In this document: in pieces, positions 35,380 to 45,100 of the stretch
Position numbering within the stretch: position 1 is the first letter of the stretch
Layout of the letters: every line of letters starts with the position of its first letter
NCBI GenBank assembly: GCA_004297075.1
Contig: SCVK01000396.1
Location: forward strand, 62,001 to 126,000
Length of the DNA: 64,000 nt
Source: Chitinophagaceae bacterium
GTDB lineage: Bacteria > Bacteroidota > Bacteroidia > Chitinophagales > Chitinophagaceae
Reading direction: 5' to 3'
The notes under the pieces: model-generated
Database searches by the model: none
Seen by the model: the letters and a program-made list of their open reading frames with translations, nothing else
Told to the model about the DNA's origin: nothing
Translations under genes and position numbers: made by a program

Positions 35380-36696
35380 ATGCCATTTTGTAAGGAGAAG
35401 CTATTGTTCATCGCAATTGCGTTATTCATATTTCAGCTTTGTACAAGAGCACAGGAAATAAAAATAGGTTCTGTTTGCCCTGATGTTGTATTAAAAGATA
35501 TTTTGAACTTTCAAACTGACGAGATCAGATTTAGTGATCTGAAAGGTAAATTCATAATTCTGGATTTTTGGGCGACAAGTTGCGGTGCATGCATTGACGC
35601 GTTTCCTAAACTGGACTCACTTCAAAAAAAATACCAGGAAAGGCTTCAGATTATTACTGTTACGCGGGAAAGCAAGCAAATAACCAGCCGTTTTTTTGCA
35701 CGAATGAAGCACATTAAAATGCCGTCGGTACCCTTTGCTACAAGTGATACCATTTTGTCAAGGGTGTTCCCCCACATGTATGTGCCGCATCATGTATGGA
35801 TAGACAGCGCACGAATAGTCCGGTACATAACCGATGGTTATAACGCAACGGAATACCATATAGAGCAATTTTTAAAGAACAATGATCTTAGGTTGTCAGA
35901 AAAAAAATATGAAAAGAATTATGCCTACAACACTCCGATTGAAGCGATCTATACTAAAACGGGGATAGATCAGCTGGAATCTTATTCGTTATTAATGCAT
36001 TGTCTCTCTGGCATTACCTTTTCAAATGGGGCAAGCAATACTTACGGGAATGAGAAGCCAAACAGGATTTCTCAAAACTGTGCTTCAATCGGCCAACTTT
36101 ACGAGACAGCGTTCAATGAAAATGGGAAACACGATTTCAGCGCAGAAAATACCATTATTTATAACATTAAAAATCGATCCCGTTTTGTTATACCGAAAGA
36201 TTTCAATCAAATGGATGAATGGAAGTCAAACTATAGTTTTAATTATGAATTGATGGTCCCGGAGACAGCTGCTGATAAGCTATACCAAAGGATGCAGCGG
36301 GACTTAGTAACGCATTTTAACGTAAAAGGAGTGATTGAAAAGAAGATGGTGAAATGTCTTGCTCTGGTCAGTACCAACAGGCAGTTATTAAAAACAAAGG
36401 GTGAGAAATCTTCCACCAATTTTTGGATAATGAGCGCTGACACGGTTAAGTTTATGGTTAATCAACCCTTCAGCTCACTTGTAACCTGGTTATCAATTTC
36501 ACGACAGGGAAAGATCAATGATATGCCCTTTATAGATCTGACAAATTATAAAGGAAATATGGATATTCAATTAAGTACAGCAGCTACTGCGACGTTCAAT
36601 ATCGAAAGATTGAGATTTGAACTAAAAAGGTATGGGCTCGATTTGGTGACGACTTTGTATCCGAGAGAGGTGCTTGTATTGAGCGATGTTGATTAG
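35380..36696 (+). CDS. TlpA-like thioredoxin-fold protein
   Basis: 438 residues with an N-terminal signal peptide (ending FQLCTRAQ). A thioredoxin domain lies at about 25-165: FIILDFWATSCGACIDAFPKLDSL holds the CxxC redox site (CGAC), followed by IVRYITDGYN. The C-terminal roughly 270 residues are an extension without a recognised family. Genes like this often accompany SusC/SusD sets in Chitinophagaceae-type genomes; their role there is uncertain (disulfide repair of exported proteins is possible). It lies 42 bp after SusD. Confidence 0.8.
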   Translation: MPFCKEKLLFIAIALFIFQLCTRAQEIKIGSVCPDVVLKDILNFQTDEIRFSDLKGKFIILDFWATSCGACIDAFPKLDSLQKKYQERLQIITVTRESKQITSRFFARMKHIKMPSVPFATSDTILSRVFPHMYVPHHVWIDSARIVRYITDGYNATEYHIEQFLKNNDLRLSEKKYEKNYAYNTPIEAIYTKTGIDQLESYSLLMHCLSGITFSNGASNTYGNEKPNRISQNCASIGQLYETAFNENGKHDFSAENTIIYNIKNRSRFVIPKDFNQMDEWKSNYSFNYELMVPETAADKLYQRMQRDLVTHFNVKGVIEKKMVKCLALVSTNRQLLKTKGEKSSTNFWIMSADTVKFMVNQPFSSLVTWLSISRQGKINDMPFIDLTNYKGNMDIQLSTAATATFNIERLRFELKRYGLDLVTTLYPREVLVLSDVD

Positions 36697-36730
36697 TCTT
36701 ATCATAAATCTGAATTAAAATATTTCAATA

Positions 36731-37177
36731 TTGAAAAAGCAATTTTTTCTTCTGAGTTTACTGTTTGTTTGTGGGTTGCTATTTGCGCAGGATCCCATCA
36801 CCTGGGAAAACTCGGTTAAAAAAACGGGAACAAATAGGTATGAGATTCACATTAAAGCTATAGCCAAGCCGTCGTGGCATATTTTTTCACAGACGAGCCC
36901 GGAAGATGGAGGTTCCCCCACTAAAATTTTTTTTTCTAAAAATCCTATGGTGAGTTTCGAGGGAAAAACGGAGGAGATTGGCAAGATCGTCCGCCGTTAT
37001 GAAAAAGCATTTGATGTAACGGTGATTTTTTTTGAGTCAAAAGTCGAATTTGTGCAAACTGTTGTATTAAAAGAAAAAGTGAAAACCAATCTGGAGGGCA
37101 GCATTGAATTTATGGCTTGTAATGATCATCAGTGTTTACCCACGAGAACGTTGAAGTTTAGTGTGCGGCTGGAATGA
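36731..37177 (+). CDS. DsbD N-terminal-domain-like protein
   Basis: 148 residues starting at a TTG (36731; MKKQFFLLSLLFVCGLLFAQ is a signal peptide, so the start is well supported). The mature part resembles the N-terminal immunoglobulin-like domain of DsbD (nDsbD): KPSWHIFSQTSPEDGGSPT, and FMACNDHQCLPTRTL with the two redox cysteines. The DsbD membrane and thioredoxin parts are absent, so it stands alone. With the TlpA-like neighbour it forms a periplasmic thiol relay pair (inference). Confidence 0.75.
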   Translation: MKKQFFLLSLLFVCGLLFAQDPITWENSVKKTGTNRYEIHIKAIAKPSWHIFSQTSPEDGGSPTKIFFSKNPMVSFEGKTEEIGKIVRRYEKAFDVTVIFFESKVEFVQTVVLKEKVKTNLEGSIEFMACNDHQCLPTRTLKFSVRLE

Positions 37178-37678
37178 GCCAAGATAATCTTTACAGGCTT
37201 GATAGTAAATCGTCAGGTTCTATTTATAGATGAATTGTTTGTCAAAAACGGATTTTGAGAATATGCGGGTTCCATTAAACACCTCGTCTTGATCACCGCG
37301 TACACAACTAATAAAACAGTATCTGATTTTTATTGTTGATCACGGAGTAAATTTTAAAGTTTTGAGACCTGACTACCCACATAAAATATTTTCAGACAGA
37401 CGCGATCGGTATATATTTATGCTTGTGGCAGTGACTATCATCCCGACCTGATTTTTAAAATGCGAATTACAGTTCGATTTTTTCTCATGTGCGACCGGGT
37501 GGTATCTACCCTCGGTATTTAGTCTTCTTACGCCCCGATTCAATTGTTGGTTTTGTGATTACCAGTGTCGCCCTCAAAAGCGACACTGGTTAAGGGGAAT
37601 TAATTCTGACAATTTTCTCATGTTGTAGTATACAGCAGTAACGCGGGTGCCTGTCCAGGCTGCCTGCCTTATTTTAAA
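37178..37678. other. 500-bp intergenic region, no gene seen
   Basis: No open frame with protein-like composition on either strand. It contains one strong hairpin (37561-37590, entered separately) and AT-rich stretches likely to carry promoter elements. It separates the SusC/SusD locus from panD. Confidence 0.5.
37561..37590 (+). repeat. 11-bp perfect hairpin in the 37.2-37.7 kb gap
   Basis: accagtgtcgc (37561-37571) and its exact complement gcgacactggt (37580-37590), separated by 8 nt. No T run follows on either strand, so it is a weak candidate for intrinsic termination. A protein-binding inverted repeat or RNA leader element are alternatives. It lies about 100 bp before panD. Confidence 0.6.
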
Positions 37679-37687
37679 ATGAAAGTA

Positions 37688-38038
37688 ATGCAAATACAAA
37701 TTTTACGTGCAAAGATCCACGGTGTAGAAATTACAGAAGCTAATTTGAATTATGTTGGTAGCCTAACACTTGATGAAGAATTAATAGATGCGGTCAAGCT
37801 GTTTGAGTTTGAAAAGATACAGGTCGTAAATATCAATAACGGTGAACGAATTGAGACCTATTTAATCAAGGGCAAAAAAGGAAGCGGCGTGTGTTGTTTA
37901 AATGGTCCAGCAGCTCGCAAAGGTCTACCAGGTGATAAGGTGATCATTTTAAGTTATGGTTTGGTTGAGTTAAGTAAAGCAGACTCATGGTTTCCTTTGA
38001 AGGTGTTTCCCAAAGAAGGTAACAAACTGGAAAAATAG
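37688..38038 (+). CDS. panD: Aspartate 1-decarboxylase (PanD)
   Basis: About 116 residues from the ATG at 37688 ([19 protein letters not shown]), three codons after an alternative ATG. PanD makes beta-alanine from aspartate for pantothenate and coenzyme A. The self-cleavage site that creates the pyruvoyl group is intact in NYVGSLT (Gly-Ser near residue 24-25), and the family motifs [29 protein letters not shown] and [10 protein letters not shown] are kept. panB and panC are not beside it. It is followed by a short FAH-like gene and a LytTR pair. Confidence 0.9.
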   Translation: MQIQILRAKIHGVEITEANLNYVGSLTLDEELIDAVKLFEFEKIQVVNINNGERIETYLIKGKKGSGVCCLNGPAARKGLPGDKVIILSYGLVELSKADSWFPLKVFPKEGNKLEK

Positions 38039-38057
38039 AAATTAATCAATATCCAAT

Positions 38058-38315
38058 ATGCTGTTGATAACACATCAGAAAGGAAATAGCAGATGCCTTG
38101 CATTTCTTATTGCAGATCGCATATATGATTGTCACCAGGTTCATCCCGGATTGCCTGAAACCGGCGAGGCGTTTATCGCCGATTGGGAGCGTTATAAGCC
38201 ACTCGCTTTGCTAATGCACAATGCACTCCAAACCCATTCTGTGAAAGCCCAGTTGGCGTACATAGAAATTGGGGTTGCGGAAGGGGTTCAGGCTTTGGTG
38301 TGGCCGGGTATGTAA
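38058..38315 (+). pseudogene. Fumarylacetoacetate-hydrolase-like N-terminal fragment
   Basis: 85 residues. The sequence MLLITHQKGNSRCLAFLIAD, then RIYDCHQVHPGLPETGEAF and DWERYKPLALLM, matches the N-terminus of FAH-family proteins as I know them, but it stops after 85 residues while full members are near 300-330 and carry the metal-binding catalytic core further on. It is therefore probably a truncated gene, or a stand-alone small protein derived from one. The stop is just before the LytTR regulator gene. Confidence 0.4.
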
Positions 38316-38316
38316 A

Positions 38317-39078
38317 ATGAAACCAATGAAAGCAGTAATAGTTGATGACGATTTTGAAAATATTGTTCATTTAAGGAATCTGCTTGTCAGATACTGTAAG
38401 AAAGTGCAGGTTATTGGTGAGGCAACTGATGCGTCACAAGGAGCTGCCATGATCATAGAGCGTCAACCTGATCTTGTTTTCCTGGATATTCAAATGCCGA
38501 AGGAATCAGGTTTCGATATGCTTAGTTCTCTCGGTGACTATGAATTCAAAGTAATCTTCATAACCGGGTATGACGAATATGCGATACAAGCCATCCGGTG
38601 TTCAGCCTTAGACTATCTTTTAAAACCTATTGAGATCTCTGAACTCGTAGCGGCTGTTTTAAAAGCCGAGAAGAAAATAAAGAAGTCACATATTACACTT
38701 CAAATCGACAATCTTCTTGATATAGTTGCTCACCCAAACAAAGAGGATCACAAAATTGCATTACCAGTAGCAAAGGGTCACCGGTTTATCAACCCTTATG
38801 AAATTCTATACCTGCAATCATCGAACAACTATACCAATTTTAAAATGACTGACAAAGAAACCATCCTTATCTCCAAAGGGCTTTATAAGTTTGAGGAGGT
38901 CGTGGCAGGGTTTGGGTTAATCCGTTGTCATGCTTCCTATATTGTCAACCCAAAGTACATCAGCAAATTTTCAAAGGCAATTACCGGTTTTGAATTGCTT
39001 CTTATCGGTGGGGATCGTATTCCGGTTACGGCAATGTATATGACAATCGTAAACGAGACATTAGGTTTAAGTAAATGA
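38317..39078 (+). CDS. LytTR-family response regulator
   Basis: 253 residues from the ATG at 38317 (MKPMKAVIVDDDFENIVHL); a longer upstream frame would run through the preceding gene. Receiver domain at about 4-125 with phospho-acceptor Asp in LVFLDIQMPKESGF and the Lys in LLKPIEI. The LytTR DNA-binding domain is at about 150-250 (INPYEILYLQSSNNYTNFKM, LIRCHASYIVNPKYISKF). It overlaps the kinase gene downstream by four bases. The target genes are unknown; the nearest downstream genes are the surface/tra block. Confidence 0.92.
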   Translation: MKPMKAVIVDDDFENIVHLRNLLVRYCKKVQVIGEATDASQGAAMIIERQPDLVFLDIQMPKESGFDMLSSLGDYEFKVIFITGYDEYAIQAIRCSALDYLLKPIEISELVAAVLKAEKKIKKSHITLQIDNLLDIVAHPNKEDHKIALPVAKGHRFINPYEILYLQSSNNYTNFKMTDKETILISKGLYKFEEVVAGFGLIRCHASYIVNPKYISKFSKAITGFELLLIGGDRIPVTAMYMTIVNETLGLSK

Positions 39079-40580
39079 AACGAGTTGTTTTTTCGATAGT
39101 ATCTATTTTATTTACTGTTGGCGTTTCTGGTCAATCGGTAAAAACTAATAGTGCCCTATATTGGGATACAGTGCCCTTATTTATCGAATCCAATTTGTTT
39201 TCAAAAGGTGCGCCTAACAAGGGCGAATTCATTTTTCATTCGGATAGAATTAAAATATCCATCCCGAAACGCAATGACTATATTCTTGCAGATGCATTGA
39301 TACGGCAGACAAAGAGAAGCCTTGATAGCCTCAAGCTATTGCAAATAGAATTCTGCGTTTTTTTTCAAAACGGTTTAAGCCTAGAGTGGAAGCCAGTACC
39401 TGCAAGTAAAACCCTGATTGATACATACTTACCAGTGCAGTCAAAGATCAATATACAATTCAGGTTAAAAGGCCAAAATAAAATTCTTCAACAAACAACC
39501 CTTAAACGTGTTGACTGGAGACCGGGGCTTTACGCATACAGAACTTCTGATTTTTCTGATTCCCTAAATACTAAACTGACGGCAAAGGCTATTTATGATG
39601 ACGATCATTTACCAATTGGATTTTCATTAATTGATGACAGCCTATTAAAAATTCCGGCTGGTAAAAATGCAGAGCTTGCTATTGTCAATCATTTACTGAA
39701 TAAAGACTCCTGTATTGAATTCAGAATAGTGGACAGCGTAACCAAAAGTTTTGGTAAGTGGGTGGAAACCGGCCACTTGCTAATAATTAAGAACCTAGCA
39801 GCAAAGCATCATTACGTTCTTGAGATCCGATATAAAGGAGATAGCCGAGTCAAGACCTACCGAATACATGTTTTGCCTTTCTGGTGGCAGACAGCCTTGG
39901 CTACTTTAAGTTTTATTTTTTTGGGTGTCGCAATTGTTGCTTTAACGAGTTATATCGTTACCAGAAGGCGTAAGAAGATAGCACAACATCGAATTGCGCT
40001 GGGGATAGAAAAATATAAGAAGGAACAAAACAAACTGGACCCGCATTGGCTGGATAATATGTTTCATACACTACTCGGATTTATTCGAAACAATCAAAAC
40101 GATCTCGCTGACGAGTACATTGGCAAAGCATCCAGCATCTTACGGGATAAACTAATACATGGGGAAAGACTGCTGATCCCTTTTGAAGATGATATGAAGA
40201 TCATGAAAAATTTCATTTCAAACGAACGATTGAGACATGCATTCAATTATACTATTCATATTGATCCGGGATTAGAAAATAGCTCAATTCACTTACCTCC
40301 TATTCTTTGGCAGCCGAGTCTTGAAAATGCGATCAAGCATGGGAACGCTGGTATTATTGCTATCAGCATCCTGAAAAGGGGAAATGATTTGGTTATGGAA
40401 ATAAGCAACAGCGGAGAATTTACCAGAGTGACAACTGCTAAAGGTTTTGGTATCCCGATCACAACAGAAAGGATAAATGGCTGGAACATGGCCAATCCAG
40501 GAAGCAGGATACAATTTGATCTTAAACAGGTTGATAATGAGATCATTGCCCGATTTATTTTTGAGAAATGGTTGGCATAA
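39075..40580 (+). CDS. LytS-like sensor histidine kinase
   Basis: 501 residues. Signal peptide (MKRVVFSIVSILFTVGVSGQ), a large periplasmic beta-rich sensor (about 20-265), one TM helix (about 272-295: LATLSFIFLGVAIVALTSYIV), then a His_kinase domain of the LytS type: LDPHWLDNMFHTLLGFIRNN (the family PHFLFN site appears as PHWLDN) and an ATPase region, LPPILWQPSLENAIKHG followed by NSGEF and GFGIPITTERI. The phospho-His should be the one in PHWLDN. It pairs with the regulator at 38317 with a four-base overlap. Confidence 0.88.
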   Translation: MKRVVFSIVSILFTVGVSGQSVKTNSALYWDTVPLFIESNLFSKGAPNKGEFIFHSDRIKISIPKRNDYILADALIRQTKRSLDSLKLLQIEFCVFFQNGLSLEWKPVPASKTLIDTYLPVQSKINIQFRLKGQNKILQQTTLKRVDWRPGLYAYRTSDFSDSLNTKLTAKAIYDDDHLPIGFSLIDDSLLKIPAGKNAELAIVNHLLNKDSCIEFRIVDSVTKSFGKWVETGHLLIIKNLAAKHHYVLEIRYKGDSRVKTYRIHVLPFWWQTALATLSFIFLGVAIVALTSYIVTRRRKKIAQHRIALGIEKYKKEQNKLDPHWLDNMFHTLLGFIRNNQNDLADEYIGKASSILRDKLIHGERLLIPFEDDMKIMKNFISNERLRHAFNYTIHIDPGLENSSIHLPPILWQPSLENAIKHGNAGIIAISILKRGNDLVMEISNSGEFTRVTTAKGFGIPITTERINGWNMANPGSRIQFDLKQVDNEIIARFIFEKWLA

Positions 40581-40664
40581 ATAGATTATTTTTGAACAAT
40601 ATAATAATAGAACTATTGAGATAACAGAGTTTATTAAATAAGTAGCAGCGTTTAGCTTTCTTGT

Positions 40665-40775
40665 ACTCGAAAACCGCGAAACTTTCAAACCATACAAGGA
40701 TTTAGCGAAGCGCCGCGCCGTCAAGGCGTGGGCTTTTGCTTTCCTGTATGGTAGGTGCTTCGCGGTACCTCGAGT
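40665..40775 (+). repeat. 111-bp imperfect palindrome
   Basis: Nested complementary blocks: actcga (40665-40670)/tcgagt (40770-40775); accgcgaa (40673-40680)/ttcgcggt (40759-40766); accataca (40689-40696)/tgtatggt (40745-40752); agcgaa (40704-40709)/ttttgct (40734-40740); and an inner GC-rich stem around a gtcaa loop. The whole would fold as one long hairpin. No T tract or Rfam-like pattern is recognised. It lies in the 240-bp gap between the LytS-like kinase gene and the small gene at 40821. Confidence 0.6.
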
Positions 40776-40820
40776 GCGGTTTGTGAAATGTCCCACGCTG
40801 TTTTTTTAGACATATTCCAA

Positions 40821-41153
40821 ATGCAAATCAATCTTACAAGCTACCAGACAGAGATCAGTGAAAGAATCGAGATTTATCGAAAGGGTCTTTCGCAGTGCCG
40901 AAAATATTTATTGTTACAACAATTTGAGGCAGCCTCTATTTGCGGTCTCAAATCAATTTTACAATGTTGCAATGGTGCTGTTCCTGAAACAGATGACCTT
41001 ATCAAACTGGCAGATTATTGTGAACAGTTAGTAGAAGGATTTCCTAAATTGAATCTTACATCTATGCCAATACAAGAAACAGTTATTGTTATCGAAGGCA
41101 TACTTATCGAACGCCAGGCATTTTACAAACAGTTAGAAAATCTGACACATTGA
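40821..41153 (+). CDS. Hypothetical protein, 110 residues
   Basis: Start ATG at 40821 (MQINLTSYQTEISERIEIY). The frame is open upstream across the palindrome, but that part is not protein-like. Helical, soluble, with a Cys pair (LQCCNGAVPE) and FPKLNLTSMPIQETVIVIEGI. Not recognised. It stands between the large palindrome and the surface/tra block, in the same direction. Confidence 0.45.
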   Translation: MQINLTSYQTEISERIEIYRKGLSQCRKYLLLQQFEAASICGLKSILQCCNGAVPETDDLIKLADYCEQLVEGFPKLNLTSMPIQETVIVIEGILIERQAFYKQLENLTH

Positions 41154-41244
41154 GTTAGCGTATCGCGCACATCCATTGATCTATTCGGACACATTACAGC
41201 GGAACAGGCTTTCATGATTAAGACAGTTTTGAAAAAAATTAGTC

Positions 41245-41676
41245 ATGAAAAAACTGTTGATCATCCTACTCGCGTTTTCTGCTGCGGCTTGCAGCAAGGT
41301 TTCCAACGACCATTCCTTTTTTAAAGATCCCAATGAGATAACTGTTGTTGTCAAAAGAACTATCCAAAAGTTGGGACTGGATGGTGATTTTATTTCGATT
41401 GACCGCGTTTCATACCTGCAATCAGGAAAGAATTCGTTTGCTTTCGTGTTTTATTCTTCTACCAAAGGCAGTAAAAGCATTGTTGTAAAAAAAGAAACCG
41501 AAACAAACCTGGTTGATGGTGGCGGCTCCGTTACTGTTTGCCAGGATGGTTCCTGTGATTGCAAGGTAAAAGCCATTATCAACAACGATGGAACTATCGA
41601 TGTGGGTTGTTCCTGTTCTTCATGCAAAATGGTTACTACCACCTATGCTTCTTTAGAAATACGTGGATACAATTAA
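41245..41676 (+). CDS. Cysteine-rich putative lipoprotein
   Basis: 143 residues. N-terminal lipoprotein signal with lipobox SAAACSK (Cys near 16). C-terminal part has a cluster of cysteines: VTVCQDGSCDCKVK and VGCSCSSCKM, which could bind metal or form disulfides. No family recognised. It is the first gene of the surface block and lies 11 bp before the beta-barrel gene at 41688. Confidence 0.6.
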   Translation: MKKLLIILLAFSAAACSKVSNDHSFFKDPNEITVVVKRTIQKLGLDGDFISIDRVSYLQSGKNSFAFVFYSSTKGSKSIVVKKETETNLVDGGGSVTVCQDGSCDCKVKAIINNDGTIDVGCSCSSCKMVTTTYASLEIRGYN

Positions 41677-41687
41677 ACATTCACGCC

Positions 41688-42164
41688 ATGAAAGTCAGTT
41701 TAATTTTTTTACTGGTACTGCTGGGATTTTTATCAAACGCACAGTCAGTCGAATTGAGGACTGGCAGCAGTCTTATACCTAGTAGTTATGTTGCCCTGCG
41801 ATACCAACAGCCAACGAATTATTCCATTGATTTTTCCATTAAGGCTTTTTTGGATAGATCAAGAAAACATGGACTTAATTATACCGCGTTTGGAATCGAT
41901 GCTATGGTAGAAAAATCTTTCTCGTTTATGCGTGTTGGCGTTGGGCCTACAATTCATACTGAATCAGAATCGTGGGTGTATGCTAATCTTTCATTCTCAG
42001 AGAGAGTCAATTATGGAATAAGTCTCGAAGCAGGTGCTGAACTATTTCTAACGGATGTTTTTGGCCTCTGCGCTTTTACTAATCAGAAATTTTTGTTCAA
42101 AAGAGATCTTGGCAGTTCGCAGTTCGTTTTTGGCTTAGGTCTCACTTATCATTTCAATCAATAA
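41688..42164 (+). CDS. Small outer-membrane beta-barrel protein
   Basis: 158 residues from the ATG at 41688, which begins a signal peptide (MKVSLIFLLVLLGFLSNAQ); the frame is open upstream inside the previous gene, but that part has no signal-like features. The mature part shows alternating strands (TGSSLIPSSYVALRYQ, FSFMRVGVGPTIH, FVFGLGLTYHFNQ) ending in a barrel-like C-terminus. It resembles Bacteroidota porin/TraO-like small barrels in layout, but I cannot name a family. It ends 9 bp before the adhesin gene. Confidence 0.55.
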   Translation: MKVSLIFLLVLLGFLSNAQSVELRTGSSLIPSSYVALRYQQPTNYSIDFSIKAFLDRSRKHGLNYTAFGIDAMVEKSFSFMRVGVGPTIHTESESWVYANLSFSERVNYGISLEAGAELFLTDVFGLCAFTNQKFLFKRDLGSSQFVFGLGLTYHFNQ

Positions 42165-42173
42165 ACAATTTAT

Positions 42174-45100
42174 ATGCAACTAAAAAAAATGGAGCTGCTG
42201 AAGAGCAGGTGGTGGCTGGTCTTATGTTGTATGGTTTGTTTTGTTTCAATGGCGCGGGCGGGGCGCGGTGTAAACGAGATCACGCTTTCTATGAATTCCG
42301 GTACCTATGATTGTGCGACCGGTAAAGTGACAGTGAGTTACCATATCGTCAACAGGAACGAAGACGGAAGTACGAATTACAAAACCATGTATAGCATTAA
42401 TACCGGAACGGTGATCGGTTACGGCCAGACCTTTGATGAAGGTGATGTTTCTTTCACCGGTGATTATTCGCCAGGGGATGTAATTACGATCAGTGCATAC
42501 GGTATCAGTAATAATGCAGCTGAAGAAGTAAGTTTTGATTACGTTATCAATGGTTCTTCGATTCCTCCTGCGCCTTCAGTTATTGCCAGCCCACAAAGTG
42601 TTTTATGTAACGGCGGATCGACAGGATTGTATGCTTCTCCTTCGGCCGGTGGCATCATTCACTGGAGTAACGGACAGACCGGCAATATGATCACCGTGAA
42701 TACACCGGGAAATTATTTTGCCTACGAGGTTAACAGTTGTGGGCAGGGGCCAAACAGTACTATTGTGACCATTACAGCGATCAATAATATGGTCGGACCA
42801 GAGATCAGCAGCAGTAACGGAACTGCGCTTTGTAATGGAGCCTCTACTACCATCAGTGTACAATCGCCTACATCCGGAACCTATTACTGGAGTAATGGTC
42901 AAACAGGAACAAGTATCACGGTCAACACTGCCGGAACCTATTATGTTTATGTAGGAAATGAGTGTGGAACAAGCGTGTACAGCAATTCAATTGTGGTTAC
43001 AACCGGTGGTGCGCCACCTGCGCCAAGCATCGCTACCAATCAAAACACACAGTTGTGTGATGGTGCTACAGCCACCCTGTTCGCGGTATCACCACAGGGA
43101 ATGGTGACATGGAGCAATGGCCAAACAGGTAACAGTATTACCGTGAGTGTTGCCGGTAGTTACTCTGCTTATCAGACCAATGGTTGTGGGATAAGCGGTT
43201 ATAGTAATGTTGTTTCTTTTACAACTGCTTCGACACCGGTTCCTCCAAATATTACGCCGACCGGCCCCATCATTTTATGTGATGGTGCATCGACAACATT
43301 ATATTCCAATGCTAATTCGATCTGGTCACTTAACGGAACACCTATTAATTCAGGGCCGAACATTGTGATCAATGCAGGAGGAAATTATACAGCGACTGCA
43401 GCCAATAGTTGCGGAACATCCGGAACAAGTAATACCATTATCATAAGTACGCTGAATCGTCCTGTTGCACCAACCGTTACACCCCCCGGTAGCCAGTTGC
43501 TCTGCAACGGGGAGTCGGCGGTTTTGAGTTCGAATGGTACGAACATCACCTGGTCAAATGGAGCGACAGGCAATTCCATGACAACAGCAGTTGCAGGAAA
43601 TTATTATTCCTATTCTACCAATGTGTGTGGTAACAGCCCTATCAGCAATACAGTCGTTATCACTTCTGCTACTTGCCCCACACCGTCGCCGGGAACTTCT
43701 TTTTTTGTGTGCCCCGGTTCACTTAAAACATTGGATGCGGGTGCAGGATATGATACCTATTCATGGAACACCGGTCAAACGACAAGAACAATCACCGTTG
43801 GGCCAGGTAATTATTCCGTGACGGTTACCAAGAATGGTTGCGCGGCCACTTCTGCAACGGTTACTGTGGGTTATTATACAGTGACCATTCCTGTGATTAA
43901 TCCAACAGGAGCAACAACATTTTGCGCTGGTAATTTTGTGACACTTGTTTCAAGTTTAGGCTCAGCTTATTTATGGAACACGGGTGCTGCCGGTAACAGT
44001 ATCAATGTTAATTCATCAGGTAGTTACTATGTAACCGTAACCGATGCCAATGGTTGCCAGGCTACTTCTGCTGCTACTGCAATCACGGTGAATGCGTTAC
44101 CAACTGCGACAGTTGCGGGTTCAACCACAGTCTGCCAGAATGGGACAAATCCTGTTGTGACCTTTACCGGAAGCGGGGGCGTGTCACCCTATACTTTTTA
44201 CTATAAGATCAACGGTGGATCAACACTTTCTCTGGCAACTACAAGTGGTAACAGTGTGTCTGTGAATGCGCCAACAAATATTGCAGGATCATTTACCTAT
44301 GAGCTTGTCAGTGTGAAAGAATCCAGCAGCACGGCTTGTACGAATGCGGCAAACGGTTCAGCAACTGTGGTAGTGAGTGCATTACCTTCTGCTAATGTTA
44401 CCGGCAATACGACGGTATGTTTAAACAGCTCTTCGCCGATGATCACCTTTAATGGTGTAAGCGGTATAGCTCCATATACATTTACTTATTCAGTAAATGG
44501 CGGGGCAAGTCAAACAGTAACGACAACATCCGGGAACAGTGTTTCAGTATCTGTACCGACCGGCGTTGCGGGAACGTTTTCCTATGCACTATTAAGCGTG
44601 AGTGCATCAAGCGGATGTTCAAACAGTGCCAGCGGTAATGCAACGGTTGTTGTAAAACCATTGCCTTTTGCAACGATTGCGGGTTCAGTAACGGTTTGCC
44701 AGAACAGCAGCAATCCTTTGATCACGTTTGCAGGTAGCACCGGCACGGCTCCATATATTTTTACCTATAAAATTAATGGTGGCGTAAACCAAACCGTAAC
44801 TACCAATTCCGGAAACAGTGTTACAGTTGAAGCACCAACCGGTGTTGCAGGAAGTTTTGTTTATTCTTTGGTGAGTGTACAAGAGTCAAGTGGGCAGGTA
44901 TGTGCTAATTCTGTCAGTGGTAATGCTACGGTTGTTGTTAATTCCTTGCCTGTGGCTACCATTTCAGGTAATGCAAGTGTGTGCCAGAACGGAGGCGCGC
45001 GCGTCATCACCTTTGCTGGTAACAACGGCACTGCACCATATACATTTACTTATAAGGTCAATGGCGGAGCTGATCAAATGGTTACGACGACTAGCAGCAA

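Noticed and set aside
28684-37177. Sus-type polysaccharide utilisation locus
   Set aside because: No glycoside hydrolase, lyase or sulfatase gene is present; the sigma/anti-sigma and SusCD genes alone do not show a polysaccharide substrate.
40293-40796. 167-codon minus-strand frame
   Set aside because: It runs antisense through the LytS-like kinase gene and has no family pattern; treated as a shadow frame.
40755-40820. Extension of the 110-residue gene upstream to 40755
   Set aside because: The extra part lies inside the long palindrome and its residues look like translated repeat, so the ATG at 40821 was chosen.
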